Shown in pieces: positions 1 to 28,142 of a stretch of 32,423 nt of DNA (the first letter of the stretch is position 1; each line of letters starts with the position of its first letter). Both the position numbers and the translations under genes were made by a program. The notes under the pieces were generated by a model, which saw nothing but the letters and a program-made list of their open reading frames with translations, searched no databases and was not told the DNA's origin. Origin of the DNA: Tubiluchus corallicola (lineage: Eukaryota; Priapulida; Priapulimorpha; Priapulimorphida; Tubiluchidae); contig JAQGDQ010001618.1 in assembly GCA_030141605.1 (NCBI GenBank), positions 1 through 32,423 on the forward strand, written 5' to 3'.

Positions 1-59
1 TGTATTACTGCATAAGTGATATTATATGTATAAAAAAGGTGATAATGATAATCATAGTA

Positions 60-128
60 GGAATAGTAATAGTATAGTAATAGTAATAGTAATAGTAATA
101 GTAATAGTAATAGTAATAGTAATAGTAA

Positions 129-190
<62 letters not shown>

Positions 191-218
191 ATGGTGGTAG
201 TAATAGTAGTATTAGTAT

Positions 219-289
<71 letters not shown>

Positions 290-433
290 ATAGTAATAGT
301 AATAGTAATAGTAATAGTAATAGTAATAGTAATAGTAATAGTAATAGTAATAGTAGTGAACGTGATAGAGACAATAATATAGTATATATTATTAGTAATA
401 ACTGATGATGGTGATGGTGATGATGATGCTGCT

Positions 434-498
<65 letters not shown>

Positions 499-510
499 CA
501 GTAATAACAG
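60..510. repeat. AGT/AATAGT and GAT/GCT microsatellites
   Basis: A (AATAGT)n block (about 73-132), an (AGT)n block (about 133-290) and a second (AATAGT)n block (about 291-354) form a symmetric hexamer-trimer-hexamer pattern. A separate GATGGT/GCT/GAT tract lies at 403-499. Long frames here (poly-Val/Ile) are artefacts. Confidence 0.98.
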
Positions 511-1257
511 TAGTAACGATATGTACTTCCATTGTCGAAAACAAAGTGAAATAGTTTTTATTTGTTTATGTAAATATGGAAGAGATTAGACTGGATCCTA
601 AATTTTGCCCAAAATTCGAAAAACTTGAACTTTGTCTCCGACTAAAAGATATGTACGAATGAACTGTTTTCTGTTATTCTTACATGTTTTAGCTGTTATC
701 TATAGTGCTGTCCTGACGGTAAAAGTGTGAATTAGACGGATGGGTGAAACGCCATGCGGTGAAAGCGTGTTTGATGGAATTTGTCATCTTGCAGGATTTT
801 GCAGGTGGGATAACGAAGCAGGTTCAAAACTGACTTTCGTCGACAATATCGGAAGTGACTTGAATTTGTTTTCCTCCGCGATTCCAGCTTCGTTAAGAAA
901 AAGAAATGCTAAATATTGAGATAATATATATATATACGACTAGTCTTTATTTTAGATACGTCATGCAAACACAAACATATAATGACAATAAAATATGGCA
1001 GACTAGACGTATTTAGACATTAGTAATTTACTAACAACCTCAAAATTGTATATTTGTTTCGTTACACCTAAAACACAATCAAATTGCAAAAAAACAAGAT
1101 ATCAAAACACTACAGTCTACATAATAGCCTAGATTATTTTTCACTGAAGAAAAATTTGAAAGCTGGATTTTCTAATTTCCGTAATGCAACGAATGTTTAT
1201 TTAGCGGTGCACTTTCCGTTGACACAGTACTTCCAGCTCTTTCAATCCTAAAAAATA
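511..1257. other. No gene seen
   Basis: Unique AT-rich sequence with no convincing exon on either strand. It lies downstream of the TTLL4-like gene's direction of transcription, so 3' exons could be hidden here, but I found none. Confidence 0.5.
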
Positions 1258-1630
<373 letters not shown>

Positions 1631-1636
1631 ATACAT

Positions 1637-2223
1637 CTAAGATTACATTTAGGCAGATCTATGAGTGTTAATAGTGTAAAAATAATGCGTCAATTCATGG
1701 TTAGTAAACAGCGTAATTACTTTAAAATTTGTCACAAGTTTTCTAAAAGTTAAACAGTTCTGCGTTCTTAAGAAATTTCAATTCGGTATTCTAGAGACAC
1801 ACATAACTCCAATCTGAATCAAAACTAGTTATGTTATGATACTGAAGGAGAGGCATAAGTGAGATGCATTTCTTGCTCACTTCTAAATGAGATTCTGTTT
1901 TTCGGACAACAAAGTTTAGCACAAGGACGAACAACAGTTGATAAACATCACAACAAACATGTGGGCAACAGTAAATATTGTAGCGGCTCGAGGGATTAAA
2001 CCGTTTTGGAATGTAAGTCTGAACCGCAGGCTTCACGAGATTGTTGTATCAAATGTGACCTTGACTTGACCAATCGTTTAGTTTAGATTCGCTATCTTTT
2101 CCTCGAGCAAGATTCATAGCAGGGTGGAAATTAGTTGTTTTGGGCATTCTGTGGTCCTTTAGACTGGTTTGATGAAATTCATTGCACTTATTATTTGGAT
2201 TATTGTCCGTTTTTGCCGCAAAA
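1637..2223. other. No gene seen
   Basis: Unique sequence. A minus-strand 81-codon frame at 1791-2036 has no recognisable features. Confidence 0.5.
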
Positions 2224-2960
2224 TTGTCTAGCTTTAATTCTAGCTAAATCACCAGCTTCATCGCTTGTCTAGCTTTTATTCTAGCTAAACCTCCAGCTTC
2301 ATCGCTAGTCTAGCTTTTATTCTAGCTAAATCACCGGCTTCATCGCTTGTCTAGCTTTTATTCTAGCTAAATCACCATCTTCATCGCTTGTCTAGCTTTT
2401 ATTCTAGCTAAATCACCAGCTTCATCGCTTGTCTAGCTTTTATTCTAGCTAAATCACCAGCTTCATCGCTTGTCTAGCTTTTATTCTAGCTAAATCACCA
2501 GCTTCATCGCTTGTCTAGCTTTTATTCTAGCTAAATCACCAGCTTCATCGCTTGTCTAGCTTTTATTCTAGCTAAATCACCAGCTTCATCGCTTGTCTAG
2601 CTTTTATTCTAGCTAAATCACCAGCTTCATCGCTTGTCTAGCTTTTATTCTAGCTAAATCACCAGCTTCATCGCTTGTCTAGCTTTTATTCTAGCTAAAT
2701 CACCAGCTTCATCGCTTGTCTAGCTTTTATTCTAGCTAAATCACCAGCTTCATCGCTTGTCTAGCTTTTATTCTAGCTAAATCACCAGCTTCATCGCTTG
2801 TCTAGCTTTTATTCTAGCTAAATCACCGACTTCATCGCTTGTCTAGCTTTTATTCTAGCTAAATCACCAGCTTCATCGCTTGTCTAGCTTTTATTCTAGC
2901 TAAATCACCAGCTTCATCGCTTGTCTAACTTTTATTCTAGCTAGACCTCCAGCTTCATTA
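2224..2960. repeat. 41-bp minisatellite, about 18 copies
   Basis: Highly uniform 41-bp units. Each carries TAGCTTTTATTCTAGCTA, whose TAGCT/AGCTA ends can form a short hairpin, followed by AATCACCAGCTTCATCGC. Edge units are more diverged (for example CTCC for CACC), which is typical of expansion from the centre. Confidence 0.97.
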
Positions 2961-3740
2961 CTTCGGAGCACAGTGGAAATTTCTAGGTTACGTTCAGACA
3001 GTTCGTAGTTGAAACGTTCTTCTTTGGGTTAACAATGAGAACAACTGATTAAGCGAAAAATGAATCTGCGTTACAATGATTAGTTCCACTACTGTGTACA
3101 ATAGCATACGAGTACTGAACTAGTTTACTGATCCAACGAGCTAATTGACCCTCGGGTCACTTAATTGAGCGAAGCCATCTTAGTACTGCGTGATCCGTGC
3201 GTATTGTAAACCGCTTACCGTATAAATGATGATAATACCATAGACGGCGTCTATGACGTAGCTCCTATGCGCAGAGACCTACTGCGCATTAAGAGGTTAA
3301 GCAAAGGGAGTTGCACCCAGCAGCTCGGATCAGATGATGAGAGCTGGAGGCTGATGGCTAGATTATATTTATATCATTTAGCTCATATATTTTATTCAAT
3401 AAACATGCAATTTTATAAGTATAGCCTTCGTTAGTTTGGCATGCCCTCTCGGCTATTTACACATCCCTACCCATACAACTCACGAGCCACACACCGACAG
3501 CAGCAATAAACAGCAGCTATGAACTCACTATTTTTACTCCTAAACGATTTTAAAAAATATTTGTTTTTCATTTGTTTATAGAACAGAAATTTAAATGAAA
3601 TTGTGTGCTAGATTCAAGAGACTTAGAAGCATATTTCCAACGAGGACGCAGATTTTTTACCTGATTATATTAAATTTTTGCAGAAAATTCTCTAGCAATC
3701 CATATTTTGCACATCATCACAATACAGGTATTATGCACAA
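2961..3740. other. Non-coding stretch with a possible solo-LTR-like segment
   Basis: Within it, 3205-3461 starts TGTAAA, ends TTTACA, has a TATAAA-like site at 3221 and AATAAA at about 3398. These are the ingredients of a small LTR, but I see no matching target-site duplication. A possible tiny further TTLL exon near 3661-3692 on the minus strand is too weak to call. Confidence 0.25.
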
Positions 3741-3747
3741 GCATTAC

Positions 3748-21363
<17,616 letters not shown>

Positions 21364-21479
21364 CTGAAAAGCAGGATACATGTGTGAGCTTCATGAAAAT
21401 CATGTTAAGACTTGCTTAATTAACTGACTGATTAATTAACTTGACTGCGTCTTACAGAATAAAGACTAGCTTAGACTAG

Positions 21480-21730
21480 CAGGCTTAGATCGATCTTGCG
21501 ATGCAAAGCAACTGAGAATAACTGGAGTCTTGGCAACTGGCAGCATATCTTATGCTGCCAGTTCCAAGTGTATCTGTAGGCTTGGGATGCAACACAATGC
21601 AATGCAACTGAGTTCCAATGAGTTAGTAGTGTTATACTAACAATGACATTCCACACAGTTCCAATGATCGCAGCAACCTAAGCATTGTTTGCAACTTGCT
21701 GCAACTCAGTTGCTGCCTACTATTATTGCA
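21480..21730 (-). mobile_element. Single-unit copy of the array B element
   Basis: In reverse orientation it matches the left flank of array B (GCAACTGAGTTGCAGCAAGT, AACAATGCTTAGGTTGCTGC) followed by slightly more than one 86-bp unit (GCTGCCAGTTGCCAAGACTC). It lies 5' of the first recognised TTLL exon. Confidence 0.85.
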
Positions 21731-21739
21731 ATTCATAAT

Positions 21740-22380
21740 TGACGTTAAGGATGTAAAGTCAACATTGTTGAATCTTCTTCTAGTTTCAGCTGGTAAATGA
21801 CTGGATTTCTCCACAATTGCAGAGTCTCTGTCTTCTATCTACGTAGCGCCATCTATCGGTATTAACTTTCAAATAGTGCAGCTGGAGTCTCAATCGCGTA
21901 TAGGCAATGCCGTGCATCTCAAGTGTGGAATAACGGGTGCTATTAATATAACAAGAGATACAGGCTCAATGTCTACATTAGAGCAACAGAATAAGGAGAA
22001 AAATCAAGCATTTCTAATACAATTTTTCTGTGATTTACCATTTCTGCTCCTATTTTTTCCAATTGAAATATTTTTATCAGAAATGTTGTGCAACACGTAA
22101 CGAAATAATGAAAACGGTAAAATAAACGCATTAATTAATTAACGACATGTAAAAGTTTGTGGTGTGACTTATTATGCAAAAAACTAATAATTTACGAGAG
22201 CGTTCAATTGTCGCCATGGCGACGCCATGACAAATAATGCATTCTTTTCAGAGGAATGTCCAGCATCCACAGCTTCCAAACAAAAGAATTTCTTGCAAAG
22301 TATCATAAAGTTAGTATCCTAAAGACAAAACTTTTTAGGAAGAGGTAAGGGAGTAACGAAAACCTAGTCTGTTTCTGTCT
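21740..22380. other. Putative 5' region of the TTLL4-like gene
   Basis: No certain exon. A minus-strand open stretch at about 21740-21830 (EKSSHLPAETRRRFNNVDF) looks protein-like and may be a 5' exon cut by the neighbouring repeat element, but it lacks a clear donor. GCGCCATCTATCG lies at 21846-21858. Confidence 0.3.
22210..22223. promoter_or_regulatory. RFX X-box-like palindrome
   Basis: GTCGCCATGGCGAC is a perfect 14-bp palindrome and fits the X-box consensus RTHNYYWTRRNRAC at every position. RFX factors use X-boxes to drive ciliary genes. It lies about 850 bp upstream of the first recognised exon of the minus-strand TTLL4-like gene and about 1.1 kb upstream of the plus-strand coiled-coil exon. 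Function is inferred. Confidence 0.45.
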
Positions 22381-22383
22381 TTC

Positions 22384-22455
22384 TTTCCTCTTTTCTATTG
22401 TTTCTTCCTTCTGTCGCTCTTTCTCTCTCTCTCTATCTCTCTCTTTCACCCTCTC

Positions 22456-22500
<45 letters not shown>

Positions 22501-22640
22501 TTCACCCTCTCTCTCTTTCTTTCTTTTTCTCTGTCTCTTTCGCTCTCTCTTTCTTTCACACACACACACTCTCTCTCTCTCACTTTCTCTCGCTCTTTTC
22601 TCTTTCGTTCCCTCTCTCTGACCCTCTTATCTATCTTCTC
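22384..22640. repeat. CT-rich polypyrimidine tract
   Basis: (CT)n/(CTTT)n on the plus strand with a short CACACACA insert. Frames over it are artefacts. Confidence 0.95.
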
Positions 22641-23021
22641 TCGTTTTTTATTCTTCTATTTTTTATTTCACTTATAAATCTGATGATGCAATGCGTCTGT
22701 CCTTTCTTTCAACACAGAATAACAGATTTGCTCAGCAATGCCGTTCATCCGGTTCATCTGGCAATGAAAATTTTCCGTTGACGTGGTTCGTTGGTTCGTC
22801 CAGTAAAACAGCTCAAATGGCCCATATACGTTTGCCAACAAACTTTCAAATATAAATGAGAAAAGTGTGTAATAAAGTAAATAAAGTAAACAGAACTTAT
22901 ATTTAATCAATAGTTTTTATGACTAAGAAAGTAACGAGAGAGTCACTCTTATAACTTGATCATACGCTTAACAACCAACGTGTTAATGAAATGTATGAAT
23001 GGACCTTTACACCTTTGACTT

Positions 23022-23330
23022 CTTTCTTTTCCCTTTCCTTTTTTGCATGGTTTCTTTTCTTTTTTCTGTTATTTTTTCTTCTGTTTTTTCTTTCCTTCTC
23101 TTTCCTTTTCTTTTCTTGTCTTGTATTTTGTTTTCTTTTCTTTTCTTTCATTTCGTTTTCTTTTCTTTCCTTTTCTCCTCTTTTCTCCTCTTCTCTTTTC
23201 TTATATTTTCTTTTGTTTTTTCTGTTCCTTTCTTCTCTTTTCATTTCTTTTCTTTTCTGCTCTTCTCTTCCTTTTCTTTTCTTTCATTCTTTTTTTTCCT
23301 TTCCCAATTTTAACTTTCCTTTTGAAACTT
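23022..23330. repeat. TTTTC-type polypyrimidine tract
   Basis: Nearly uninterrupted pyrimidines on the plus strand, directly upstream of the splice acceptor at 23352-23353. It may act as an extreme polypyrimidine tract. Confidence 0.9.
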
Positions 23331-23361
23331 TTACCAGACCAAACACGTTTCAGATCTATTA

Positions 23362-23736
23362 ATGGCACACGAACAACACAAAACACCTCGAATTGTGGCC
23401 CCTCCATCAAATCGAAAAGGAGAAACAACTAACAAATGGGACGATGACATGGAAACAGACCACAGTGCAATGGAGGCTAGAATCAACGAAATCTACTCAG
23501 AATGGCGCACCGCCAGTAAGAATATCGACCAAATGATGAAAGATACAAGCAAGTTAAGAAAAGATGCGGCTAAAATGATGGAAGAGTTTATCCACTTGGA
23601 AGATGAAATAGTAAAAGTGGATACACATGTAGGAGAGCTAGACAAAGATTTAAAAGACGTAGTCTACTTAGATGATCTGATAGATTACCTAAGAAAACAA
23701 AGTGATGATATATTCTTGTCAGTTTATCAATTGTGA
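23362..23736 (+). CDS. Small acidic/basic coiled-coil-like protein, unrecognised
   Basis: An ATG-initiated frame of 124 codons with ordinary amino acid composition, unlike the repeat frames around it. Residues about 1-30 are polar (MAHEQHKTPRIVAPPSNRKG), then about 35-115 are charged and helix-prone with regular hydrophobic spacing (METDHSAMEARINEIYSEWR; KLRKDAAKMMEEF; DEIVKVDTHVGELDKDLKDV), suggesting a coiled coil. There is no signal peptide or membrane segment. TTTCAG at 23348-23353 after a long pyrimidine tract suggests that it lies in an exon beginning at 23354 with a short leader. No AATAAA was seen close downstream. I do not recognise the family; a subunit of a small coiled-coil complex is possible. 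Confidence 0.55.
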   Translation: MAHEQHKTPRIVAPPSNRKGETTNKWDDDMETDHSAMEARINEIYSEWRTASKNIDQMMKDTSKLRKDAAKMMEEFIHLEDEIVKVDTHVGELDKDLKDVVYLDDLIDYLRKQSDDIFLSVYQL

Positions 23737-24249
23737 TGTATTTATAGAGCTTTTTTCTTATGTTAATGTGATGAAATACAATTATGTCTCTAAGCAAGGC
23801 AGGTTTAGTAGTTGTATTCTGAGGCATTCCAGTTTGTGCTCAGTATTTTGTTAATGTTGGTCTGCATGTTGTAACCCACAAAACCTCATTAAAATTACGA
23901 ACAATCGGTGCAGTTTCAATTGTTTACAGTGGCGGGAATAATTGCTTATGAAAGCTCAAAACATGCATGTTAAAATTGTTTTCCTTCCGATGAATGAGTT
24001 CCCCTTTCTGTGCCTATAATAGTTCCCCTTTCTGTGCCTATTTACGTTTCGCTAATTTGTGGAAAGTTGATAAGTTAGTGTTGCAAAAACGAAAGATAGA
24101 TGCAATATTTGTTACTTTTTGTCGGAAAAATATTCCCTAACAGGGACGGTCTTAGTTAGCAGTCGCAATAATGAGAAGTTTTCCTTTAATCTCGAAAGCT
24201 CTAACACGTAGATTACTGCAAAAAACTCATTGCATCTCAGCACATGGTG
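23737..24249. other. Non-coding spacer
   Basis: Unique sequence with a 24-bp direct duplication (AGTTCCCCTTTCTGTGCCTA at 23998 and again at 24022). No gene seen. Confidence 0.5.
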
Positions 24250-24707
24250 GAATGGCGGCTCGTAGCTAAAATTAGTGGAGTTACTGCTTCACAAAATGTT
24301 AAGCCATTGTTTTAATACTGTGTAATTATGTAATTTGAGTGTTGTAATTCTAATTTTTAACAAGCGAACGTACGAAAGTTTATACATAAACTTGATAAAA
24401 TCCTAAACGAAAAAATATTTTTTGCTTACTAATGGCCTAAACTGTCGCAGTTCAAGCTTGATCCATTCACGGTAAAAGCACGTGACAACTGTCAACAAAC
24501 TGTGTGAGTGACAGTTCTTTCATGTGCGCATGAGCACATGCGCACAACAGCTAAACACCGCGATACTACCCTCACGCGTTCGGGTTCCGTACGAGTATAA
24601 AAAAAGAACGAAAGTAAAATGACTTATTATATCGAATATTATCGATAATATTGAGCGAAAATAAGGGGTGCTGCAGTTCCACACTACCTATACATGAGCC
24701 GCCACTG
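24250..24707. mobile_element. hAT-like non-autonomous element, copy 3
   Basis: The left end, GAATGGCGGCTCGTAGCTAA, is a mutated form of CAGTGGCGGCTCG. The right end is ATGAGCCGCCACTG. The interior parallels copy 2 with one, not nine, 31-bp units. Flanking 8-mers do not match, so the target duplication is lost or the left edge is degraded. Confidence 0.75.
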
Positions 24708-25142
24708 TTTCTTTATTTTACTGTGCTCAAATATAGTCCAGCATAGAGAGGAATGTGTTTCAACATAAATTGCAGAACATTGTCTGAAAGGTCTGAAATT
24801 GTCTGAAAATAAAAAGCAACATTTAGCTTTAACAATACTGAAAATAGAAATAATGAACTAATGAAATAATGAACCGGCTACAGCTACTGCTGCAGTAATA
24901 TGTACATAAAGAGATTTTGCAGACGTCAGAAATCGAAACATTTTGCAAACACATTTTCAAATAGTTGAGCATACTTGCTTACGTATTCATAATTTCTGGC
25001 ATACAACAAACACCGCGACGCAACAAACTGCGCCATTTGACTCATATCATAAATGTGCTACATAAGCAAAATCAATCCGTAAACAATAAATTTTGATAAA
25101 TTTAATATCCATAAACTAATGCAAAATTTGCATATTTAGAGG
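24708..25142. other. Upstream region of the LRR gene
   Basis: AT-rich, no gene. Leads into the TATA box at 25143. Confidence 0.5.
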
Positions 25143-25149
25143 TATAAAA
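25143..25149 (+). promoter_or_regulatory. TATA box of the LRR-mucin gene
   Basis: TATAAAA in the context GAGGTATAAAACCG. GAGCAGTCGTTGTTCG, about 30 bp downstream, would be a plausible start site. The ATG at 25449 would then follow a leader of about 270 nt. Confidence 0.6.
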
Positions 25150-25448
25150 CCGTGACCCCAAAGCAAGATTCGACAGAGCAGTCGTTGTTCGTACAGACAC
25201 GCTAAACCACTGATTAGAAGTATTTTGTATCTACGGTGGTATTCTTGGTTCTTTTGTTGTTAAATTTGGATGAAAATTTCTTATTCAGATGCCCAAAAGT
25301 CTCTTCCTATTAACTTTTGGCATTGAATTAATATTGAAAGTTTGTGCTAAAGTTGCTGATTTATTATAATAATTAAAACATCTTGGTGATTGTGATAATT
25401 GGTATCTATTAAAACAACATTAATTTGAGACACAGTTCGACTCTACAA

Positions 25449-27890
25449 ATGGAATCTCTAATGAAAGTTGCATTCTATATTCTGACTCTAATCACGTTGT
25501 GTAAGGCACAGTGTACTTGCGATCCGTCTTCGGGGTGCAAATGTCATCCAGACAAATGGAATTATTGTCACGTAGATTGTAACTGGGAAGACCTGACTTC
25601 GAGAGACGTGCAGAAGGTCTCAGATGCATTACCAAATGACACCGCTATCCTCACGATTAATGGCTATCCACACGGTGAGTTTCCGGAAAAATTTTTGGCC
25701 GGAAAAAAATTGAGAGGGTTGTCCATATTTGATTCAAACAAGCTGAAACGCATTGGAGAATCAGTCCTGGCAGCTGACGTCGAATTCCTACGTCTATATG
25801 ATCTCACAGCTCTAGAGACAGTTGACTCAAAAGCGTTTGAAGCAATGAAAACCCTGAGGAGATTAAACATTCGGTCCTGTAAAAAGCTGACAACAGTTAC
25901 AGGACATTTGTCTTTTACACAAAGTCCAAATCTGTACGTGATTGACATCGCTAGGACGTCGATAGAAACACTCACAGAACCCAGACTGAACAGCAAAACA
26001 ATCAGTAATAATCACTTGATAATTCGCTTGATAGGTGAGTAAACATTATAAATTTTGATTACTAATAAACAAGCTGCAAGCTGGAAGTGAATGTGGTCAG
26101 TTGTACAATTTATCATCAACAGTTTACCTATCCAGAAAATTAAAAATTACATCCTAATACTGGGAAGTGAATTAATTATTTAATATCATGATTTACATTG
26201 ACTTATTTATTGTAATATATATATATTACATAATATATATATAGACGACATCTGCACCCCCAAGACGGGCCGCATGCACACTGTGGCATATATAGAATGC
26301 AACAATATGTAGTAATATGTGTAGTATATATATGTAGTAATATATAATAATTAAAAACATTTTGATCATAACACTACTGGATTATTATCAAATGTAGATT
26401 CTGCATCATAAATTAAAATGTAAGCAGCAAATATAATATGCAATGAGTAGTAACGACACTTTGTAGTATCAAATTTTAATAAACAAACCATAAGTACTAT
26501 CAAAAATTTATCACGTTTAGTAAAGAACATAATAATTTACAAACAATACGTCCACAGTGGTATTGTGTTAATGTTTCCTAGTTCAATAAAAACTGAGAAG
26601 ACAAAATTGAGAAAGTTGAAAGGGATGTATTACACTATCATTTTTGTTAGATATATAGTAAATATTTCATTTTTGATCATGTTTTAATAAATAAATAATC
26701 CAATGTTCACAGCCTGAAGTGCAGTTATTCAAAGTGTTAGTTTTCAACTAATATAATCGTGTTTCTTTTTTGTTATTTTTGTAGAGAGTAAGATAAAATG
26801 CAACTGTGACATAAGTTGGGCTTTCAACAAGCCATGGAGGAGAGACCACTTCTTCTACATAGAATGCGAACAACCAGAGACAGGTGAAATAGTCGTTCCT
26901 ATCAGGGAGGATTTTGAGTATTGCTATGGCGTAACAAACCAAACCACTGAGCCGACTACAGTGAGCACAACTAGTGAGCCATCTACTGTGAGCACAACTA
27001 GTGAACCATCTACAGTGAGCACAACTAGTGAGCCATCTACAGTCAGCACAACCAGTGAACCATCTACAGTGAGCACAACTAGTGAGCCATCTACAGTCAG
27101 CACAACTAGTGAGCCGTCTACAGTGAGCACAACTAGTGAACCATCTACAGTGAGCACAACTAGTGAGCCATCCACAGTGAGTACAACCAGTGAACCATCT
27201 ACAGTGAGCACAACTAGTGAACCATCTACAGTGAGCACAACTAGTGAGCCATCCACAGTGAGTACAACCAGTGAACCATCTACAGTGAGCACAACTAGTG
27301 AACCATCTACAGTGAGCACAACTAGTGAGCCATCCACAGTGAGCACAACCAGTGAACCATCTACAGTGAGCACAACCAGTGAACCATCTACAGTGAGCAC
27401 AACTAGTGAGCCATCTACAGTGAGCACAACCAGTGAGCCATCTACAGTGAGCACAACTAGTGAGCCATCCACAGTGAGCACAACCAGTGAACCATCTACA
27501 GTGAGCACAACTAATGAGCAACCTACAGTGAGCACAACTAGTGAGCAACCTACAGTGAGCACAACTGGTGAACCATCTACAGTGAGCACAACCAGTGAAC
27601 CATCTACAGTGAGCACAACTAGTGAACCATCTACTGTGAGCACAACCAGTGAATCATCTACAGCGAGCACAACCAGTGAACCATCTACAGTGAGCACAAC
27701 TAGTGAGCCATATACAGTGAGCACAACTAGTGAACCACCTACAGTGAGTACAACCAGTGAACCATCTACAGTGAGCACAACTAGTGAGCCACCTACAGTG
27801 AGCACAACTACTATTAGTACTGCTATTGGTATTGTTATTGGTATTGGCATTGGTATTGGTATTGGTATTGGTATAGTATATGGTTTTTAA
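25449..27890 (+). CDS. Cell-surface LRR protein with mucin-like repeat stalk (2 exons)
   Basis: Exon 1 is 25449-26034 (AG|GTGAGT) and exon 2 is 26785-27890 (TTTTTGTAG); the split GAG codon joins in frame to give 563 residues. Residues 1-20 are a signal peptide (KVAFYILTLITLCKA). Cysteines at about 21-48 (CTCDPSSGCKC, CHVDC) form an LRRNT-like cap. Residues 60-180 hold about five irregular LRRs (LRGLSIFDSNKLKRI, LRRLNIRSCKKL). Residues 199-247 form an LRRCT-like cap (CNCDISWAF...C...C). Residues 249-538 are about 31 copies of a 9-residue STTSEPSTV repeat, a dense O-glycosylation stalk. The last 25 residues are hydrophobic, rich in Ile-Gly and end at the stop, as in GPI-anchor signals or a tail-end membrane helix. 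ATG 25425 would add eight residues; 25449 has the better context. No known orthologue is recognised. The role is probably recognition or adhesion at the cell surface (inference). Confidence 0.88.
26035..26784 (+). other. Intron of the LRR-mucin gene
   Basis: 750 nt, AT-rich, with ATATAT runs near 26215-26245. Donor GTGAGT, acceptor TTTTTGTAG. It separates the LRR region from LRRCT plus stalk, so the stalk is one exon module. Confidence 0.85.
26949..27807 (+). repeat. 27-bp coding minisatellite (mucin stalk)
   Basis: Unit GTGAGCACAACTAGTGAGCC + ATCTACA, about 31 copies. Most variation is synonymous (GAG/GAA, ACT/ACC, GTG/GTC), with a few replacements (SEQP, SESS, NEQP, SEPP) concentrated toward the 3' end. 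A 308-codon antisense frame exists only because 27 is a multiple of three. Confidence 0.97.
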
Positions 27891-28031
27891 ATGTGGTTAA
27901 ATTTGGTTAATTATGTTTTAATTTTGTTTTATGTCGAAAGAGTTCGGGAATATATTTAAAAAAATTATAACAAAAGAAACTATTTGAGTCAATTTTAATT
28001 ACAGGCACTTAAAAACATTTATAGTTAAAAA

Positions 28032-28065
28032 CAATAAAACTTTATTAAATAAAATAAAATAAAGC
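28032..28065 (+). terminator. Poly(A) signals for the LRR-mucin gene
   Basis: AATAAA at 28032 and further overlapping AATAAA copies up to about 28065, roughly 140-175 nt after the stop codon. Confidence 0.6.
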
Positions 28066-28083
28066 TTTTGCATTAAAAAGTTA

Positions 28084-28142
28084 AAATCATGCCAAACATT
28101 TCGACAGGCTGCTGCTGTCATCATCAGTGGTAAATTTACAAA
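28084..28142 (-). other. Hammerhead-core-like motif (Penelope-type repeat end?)
   Basis: On the minus strand: CTGATGA, one T, the hairpin GACAG-CAGCAGC-CTGTC, then GAAA. This is the order CUGANGA-stem II-GAAA of hammerhead ribozymes, which occur in Penelope-like retroelement repeats. The extra T before stem II is non-canonical and I could not define stem III or the cleavage site. Confidence 0.3.

Noticed and set aside
3205-3461. Solo LTR with TGTAAA...TTTACA ends
   Set aside because: No target-site duplication and no related copy in the window; kept only as a note in the non-coding stretch.
22303-23428. Arg/Glu/Lys-rich and Ser/Phe/Leu-rich frames
   Set aside because: They are translations of polypyrimidine/polypurine tracts.
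26924-27850. 308-codon minus-strand frame over the mucin repeat
   Set aside because: It exists only because the 27-bp unit keeps all frames open; the plus-strand frame continues a spliced gene with a signal peptide and LRRs.
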